NCBI GenBank assembly: GCA_958450365.1
Contig: CAUEEP010000735.1
Coordinates: 1,982,001 to 2,046,000, forward strand
Reading direction: 5' to 3'
Length of the DNA: 64,000 bases
Origin: Mesorhabditis belari
Lineage: Eukaryota; Nematoda; Chromadorea; Rhabditida; Rhabditidae
In this document: in pieces, positions 60,301 through 64,000 of the stretch
Position numbering within the stretch: the first letter of the stretch is position 1
How the letters are laid out: each line of letters begins with the position of its first letter
The notes under the pieces: generated by a model
Databases searched by the model: none
Told to the model about the DNA's origin: nothing
What the model saw: only the letters and a program-made list of their open reading frames with translations
Translations under genes and position numbers: made by a program

Positions 60301-62706
60301 GGATTCCTCTATTCACAAATCTTACAGTTGGAGTGGCCCTGGTTTCCAGGCTAGCCTAGCATAGCCTAGCTTAGCCTAGCATAGCCTAGCCTAGCTTAAC
60401 CTAGGCTAGCCTAGCATAGCCTAGCCTAGCTTAACCTAGGCTAGCCTAGCATAGCCTAGCCTAGCTTAACCTAGGCTAGCCTAGCATAGCCTAGCCTAGC
60501 TTAGCCTAGGCTAGCCTAGCCTAGCATAGCCTAGCCTAGCATAGCCTAGCCTAGCTTAACCTAGGCTAGCCTTCCACTCTTCTTAAACTCTTTTAGATCT
60601 TTAGACTTTCCACCAGAGCTTTCCAGAGAATTGACTCTAAATGATATTGTACCTATAATAACAACGAAGAGAAAAGTGCCGAAAATCGGCGCCACTGCGC
60701 TCAAGGTATGTCCAATATCGGCAGAGAATTTCATCCTTCTGAGATTGATCAATAGCATGCAGCTGATGAACTGAATTGTGTACTTTTTGCATGGGCAGGA
60801 TTTCCTTTTAGCAGGATTTCCTGACTTTCAGTCTAACGCTCCTCGTGCCTACCGTGCCTAAACTTTGCGTGGGACTCGAACTTGGGGACAAAAAAGAGTA
60901 ACAGTGTTAGCAGTCTAGGAGACTATCGACTAGACCACGGACACGGACAGTCTAGCAGACACGGAAGCAGTTCGTCGGCCAGCGTATAGCGGCGTAACGA
61001 GTGTGTAACGAGGCCAAAATTGAGCTATCTCGAAAGTGTCAAAATTCTGTCTGAAAGGGCGAAATTGTGGTCAAGATCACGGTGAGCAGGTGGCCGAGTG
61101 GTTAAGGCGTTGGACTGCTAATCCAATGGGCTCTGCCCGCGTGGGTTCGAATCCCATCTTGCTCGAATCTTTTGCTTTTATTCGAAAAAGTTTATCTTTT
61201 TTGATTTAAACCAATGCCACGCCTCTAAACGTAGCTGTAAACGCACCCTATCTAGCACACTACCTGTAAAGCCACATTTTGATAGGTGAACTCTTGATTG
61301 AAATGAATTTCGCGTAAAACAAGATCGCTGGCATTCGGGAAAGCCATTTTTGAGTAATCGATTGAAAATTCTAAAAAATCAATTCAAACAATCAAAAAAC
61401 AAACTCCATTTTCTTTACGTTTCAATAAATCTTTTGTTTGATTTCCGAATTGCGAATGAGTGACCCGTTTGATCCAATTGAGAGCCCGTAACAATTGCAC
61501 TTGTTGATCGTAGAAACGAATGCCCAAATCTTGCGCCTTATCCGCCTCATTCTCCGATTCAGCGTCAATTGAAAGTCTAGAGTTTTAACGTTTTAAAACT
61601 CTGGACAATTCTGGACATTTCTGAACATTTCCAAATAATTCAGAACATTGTGAATGTCCAGAATTATCCGGAAATTAGTTGGCTCCGGATAATAAAAATT
61701 ATAATACAAACAAAACACAATAACCGTTTTATCAGCTCAAGCTTGGAGGTAAACTCAGATCCTAAATACAGTCCTCTGTAAGAAGCATTTGAATCTCAAA
61801 CGTTTTATATATTAATATATTATTAGACGCTAATTGACTGATGGAGGTATAATCGAAAACCGTATTTTCTCTAATAGTAGCCGAGTTGGTGACTATGGTG
61901 AGTTGGTGACGAGTTGGTGACCTAGCCGAGGCTCCTGGCCAATCAAGACCGGGCTGAGCCGAGTTGGTGACTATTTTACGGCTTCCAAAGCTCCCAGAAG
62001 CCAACACCTAACCCCACTCGCAGCTACATTTGCCAGCCACACATCGATAGGTTCTGATAAGCGGTTCTCGAGATTTCGAGGAATTTAGACGAAGCTTAAG
62101 CTGCGCTACTATTGGAGAGAATACGGTATCTAACAGGGACTTTATTTCAAAGATATTTCAACCAGACCTGTGAGACAGGTTCTAGCAGGGACTTTAGCCA
62201 AGCCAAGCCAATAATAAGGATACCGTTTTCTCTATAGGTGCGCCCCGGTGAGCCGAGTTGATGACTATTTTACGGCTTCCAAAGCTTTCCCAGAAGCTCA
62301 ACACTCTAATCCCCCACTAGATCTCATCGTCAGCTACATTTTCCGGCCCCACATCGATAGGTTCTGATAAGCGGCTCTCGAGATTTCGAGGAATTTAGGG
62401 TGCGCTACTATTAGAGAAAATACGGTAAATGGATTCAAAAATCTATGGGATATCTAGATGAAGATATTTCAATCAGACTCTACCTGTGAGCCAGATTCGA
62501 GAAGGGATGACTAGCAGGGAATTTATCCAAGCCAAGCCAGTAATAAATCAAAAAACCCACTTTGTCAATACGAAAATCCCGAATGCCACCAAAAATATGA
62601 CTTGAATTGTCAACGAAAAGCTTTTAAAAGACGAGAAAAGGGTTTCCTTGTGTTTTTCCCATAAAATCCACGAATAAAAGCTCGTTTTTCGAAGATTTCT
62701 GATCAT
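57306..62706 (-). CDS. Unrecognised multi-pass membrane protein
   Basis: I do not recognise the family. Minus-strand exons: 62706-62561, 61576-61419, 61370-61264, 60770-60653, 60223-60034, (59802-59753, tentative), 59481-59269, 57768-57647, 57545-57423, 57383-57306; together 434 aa with consistent phases. The N-terminal TM (SLTIQVIFLVAFGIFVLTK, ~30-48) is followed by a ~90-residue helical, polar segment (YDQQVQLLRALNWIKR, FPNASDLVLREIHF; two or more N-glycosylation sites), then about five further hydrophobic segments (LSAVAPIFGTFLFVVII, VNVTVLALFFIVIVIAFFLA, VSLSCIGLALGMGCGAGYIL, FSMGLFTGIGDIW, CALMLWYSTGMSLILGSFF). A basic loop, QNKRLEYKKRKEQARN, precedes the last three. The tail is SELKKDELTYMKSLWKSRHE. 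The arrangement could suit a receptor or channel-like protein. The 60223-60034 and 59802-59753 exons are the least certain parts. Confidence 0.7.
57790..58037. repeat. Minisatellite CAGTTATTGACC, ~20 copies
   Basis: 12-bp unit CAGTTATTGRCC with TTTTTGG variants. It begins within 25 bases of the 57768 exon acceptor. Frames reading GPVIDPVIGPV are artefacts. Confidence 0.95.
58038..58847. other. Intron of the unrecognised membrane gene
   Basis: Contains a CTTCCTTTCCACTT array (58120-58200) and a GAATGAAT tract (58255). The short inverted pair CTTACAGCTTTAC/GTAAAGCTGTAAG is at 58350-58405. No exon is seen. Confidence 0.45.
58848..59170. repeat. Segmental duplication A (copy at 61748-62010)
   Basis: Shares TAAACTCAGATCCTAAATAC, the AT-rich TTAATATATTATTAGA block and CGAGTTGGTGACCTAGCCGA with 61748-62010 in the same orientation. 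It includes the left half of a family 1 MITE. Confidence 0.85.
58957..59243. mobile_element. MITE family 1, copy 7
   Basis: ACCGTATTTTCTCTAATAGT at the left, ACTATTAGAGAAAATACGGT at the right. It carries an extra ~75-bp GAGTTGGTGAC-rich insertion. Its right end is 26 bp from the donor of the 59481-59269 exon. Confidence 0.9.
59526..59655. repeat. Minisatellite AATCAGTAAGGCC, 13-bp x10
   Basis: Near-perfect 13-bp array directly upstream (transcriptionally) of the 59481 exon. Confidence 0.95.
59948..60028. repeat. TTCTGGCTTGGCTTATA array
   Basis: About five copies of a 16-17-bp unit next to the donor of the 60223-60034 exon. Confidence 0.88.
60348..60572. repeat. AGCCTAGCATAGCCTAGCCT satellite
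   Basis: GCCTAGCATA / TTAACCTAGG units in a ~45-bp higher-order pattern. Partly palindromic (CCTAGG). Confidence 0.93.
60868..60950 (-). pseudogene. tRNA-Ser-like pseudogene
   Basis: The minus strand has an A box (TGGTCTAGTCGA), a central GACTGCTAACAC reminiscent of a Ser GCT anticodon loop, and a B box (AAGTTCGAGTCCCAC). The stems do not pair well. It lies 135 bp from the intact tRNA-Ser but on the opposite strand. Confidence 0.45.
61084..61165 (+). tRNA. tRNA-Ser(GCT)
   Basis: 82 nt. The acceptor stem GAGCAGG pairs with CTTGCTC (one G-U). D arm GGCCGAGTGGTTAAGGC; anticodon loop CTGCTAA with GCT at 61117-61119; long variable arm as in class II tRNAs; T arm GTGGGTTCGAATCCCAT; discriminator G. 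Reads AGC/AGU codons. It sits on the opposite strand within an intron of the membrane-protein gene (between exons 61370-61264 and 60770-60653). A following T tract (TCTTTTGCTTTT) can end Pol III transcription. Confidence 0.95.
61748..62010. repeat. Segmental duplication A, second copy
   Basis: Direct copy of 58848-59090 including MITE sequence, about 2.9 kb away in another intron of the same gene. The right part is more worn, with several short deletions. Confidence 0.85.
61858..62129. mobile_element. MITE family 1, copy 8
   Basis: Left ACCGTATTTTCTCTAATAGT, right TACTATTGGAGAGAATACGG. Internally deleted around the TCATCGTCAGCTACATTTTC core. The right half plus flank (62040-62215) is an inverted copy of 33080-33250. 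Confidence 0.88.
62220..62427. mobile_element. MITE family 1, copy 9
   Basis: The left terminus is abbreviated (ATACCGTTTTCTCTATAGGT); the right is complete (CTACTATTAGAGAAAATACG). Full core in between. Confidence 0.9.
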
Positions 62707-63109
62707 TTTGAATGAATAAATTTAAGGATTTCTCAAAAGCAATCGAATATTTTATAGAAATTTTTTCGACAAATTTTCTCGTCTGTAACGTGAGCAATTT
62801 TTACGGGTTTCTTAGCTACAAAACCTTGAAAACAAAGCATGAAATCATTCATTTTCTTAGCTGAATATCTTTTAGTGTTCATCCATTTCAAAAAATTTAT
62901 ACAATGCACAAAAAATCGTCAAAAAAAAAGTCAAAAAAAGCGCAAAATTCACCGAGTGATCAAAGCAAAAATGTTATAAAATCGATTTAAAACTTTCTAG
63001 AGCAAAAATCGAAACGTAAAATTAGTAAAGGAAATGAATTTACATATAAAAAACTATATAATGTAATATATATCATCACAAAAAAGATGATTTAAAATGA
63101 TTTTTTGGG
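62707..63109. other. Upstream region of the membrane-protein gene
   Basis: Very AT-rich. No clear leader acceptor is seen. It may hold the promoter. Confidence 0.35.
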
Positions 63110-63588
63110 AGTGGGACAAATGCGACCCTTTTTTTGCGCACCCGGACATTTGCGCACCTTGCCCATTAGCGCACCTTTTTGCGCGTTTTAAAAAAGCTCT
63201 AAAAAGCTAATATTAACCAATTTCTATTCCAAATCTTGTTTTTCTAGGTAATTTGAGGGTGTCGAATTCAAATTTTGACATATCAGAGCTTGTGGAACCA
63301 ATTTCAAAGACAAAACGGCTAGATCAAATTACAGAAATTTCGATTGTCGATTTTTCTCTTTGTAAAACTCCGTCCGTTTGTTTCCACAAGCTCTGATATG
63401 TCAAAATTTCGATTCTACGCCCTAAAATTACCTAGAAAAACAACTTTTGGAATAGAAATTGGTTAATATTAGCTTTTAGAGCTTTTTTAAAACGCGAAAA
63501 AAGGTGCGCTAATGGGCAAGGTGCGGAAAAAAAGGTGCGCAAATGTCCGGGTGCGCAAAAAAAAGGTCGCATTTGTCCCACTCCCATA
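63110..63588. mobile_element. Foldback family 4, copy 2
   Basis: The arms (GGAGTGGGACAAATGCGACC, then GCGCACCCGGACATTTGCGC) are inverted at the right end (63520-63588). Inner arms carry AGCTCTGATATGTCAAAATT-type sequence. The whole is about 480 bp without coding sequence. Confidence 0.88.
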
Positions 63589-64000
63589 TATTTCACAAAA
63601 AAATGATTTTTTAGTTAATTTAAAAAAAAGAATAAGGCAAGAAAGCAAGAAAAATTCAAAAAAAGTGCAAAATTTTAGGATTTTTTTTGAAAATCTTCAT
63701 TTGAGGTCTGTAAATTTGTGTAAAAAAAGAAGAAAAATATGAAAATTAGAGCTTTTTTTCAAAAATTTTAGGCATTTCTGAGGTACTTTGAGAGGAAATT
63801 TAATGAAATTTCATCAAATTCAATGAGTTTTTGAAACTTTTACACCAAAAAAATTGTTGTTTGAGTTGATTTTTGCCTAGAAAAACGAAACGATTAATGT
63901 AATTTGTGCTCATTTTTCTAAACGCATCCTTTCTGGTGTACTTTTGAGTGTTTAAAGCTTTAAATAAAACTTCGAAGCCTTAGAATTTACAAAATTTTCA
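63589..64000. other. Window end, no gene seen
   Basis: AT-rich. A motif related to 53830-53880 (TTTCTGGTGTACTTTTGAG) occurs near 63930. No exon was recognised. Confidence 0.4.

Overview
The window looks like nematode nuclear DNA. Every confident gene is split into short exons by many introns of only about 37-60 bp, whose acceptors read TTTTAG or TTTCAG. Several genes also have an isolated TTTTAG-type acceptor just upstream of the ATG, as expected for spliced-leader trans-splicing. The genus cannot be fixed from sequence alone.

Layout. Positions 1-17,970 hold no convincing complete gene. They contain minisatellites, foldback elements, a decayed mariner, two decayed Tc1/Tc3-like fragments and tRNA-derived pseudogenes. 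Two plus-strand genes follow: a complete 18-exon polypeptide GalNAc-transferase (18003-20762) and the translation factor DENR (22052-23981), which carries an apparent 1-nt frameshift. The other four genes are on the minus strand: an AADAC-like ER esterase (24236-31877), the nonaspanin TM9SF1 (33404-49872), the cap-binding protein 4EHP/eIF4E2 (51367-53574) and a multi-pass membrane protein I do not recognise (57306-62706). A tRNA-Ser(GCT) lies on the plus strand inside an intron of the last gene. I rebuilt each gene by matching splice sites and reading phase. All reading frames close exactly except DENR, where exon 5 is one base too long.

The genes are not an obvious pathway. GALNT, the AADAC-like esterase and TM9SF1 belong to the secretory/endomembrane system; DENR and 4EHP belong to translation control. 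Introns hold most of the bulk: TM9SF1 needs 1.75 kb of coding sequence but spans 16.5 kb.

The most unusual aspect is the repeat content. Almost every long intron holds its own minisatellite, usually with a 10-18 bp unit. Several MITE or foldback families recur: one with TIR TACCGTATTTTCTCTAATAG (nine copies), a second with a related TACCGTA end (three copies), and several mariner-type TIR families. A 1.35-kb palindrome in an esterase intron carries the same 12-bp satellite in both arms. A LINE 3' end is flanked by 196-bp direct repeats. I saw no CRISPR, virus, toxin or defence system.
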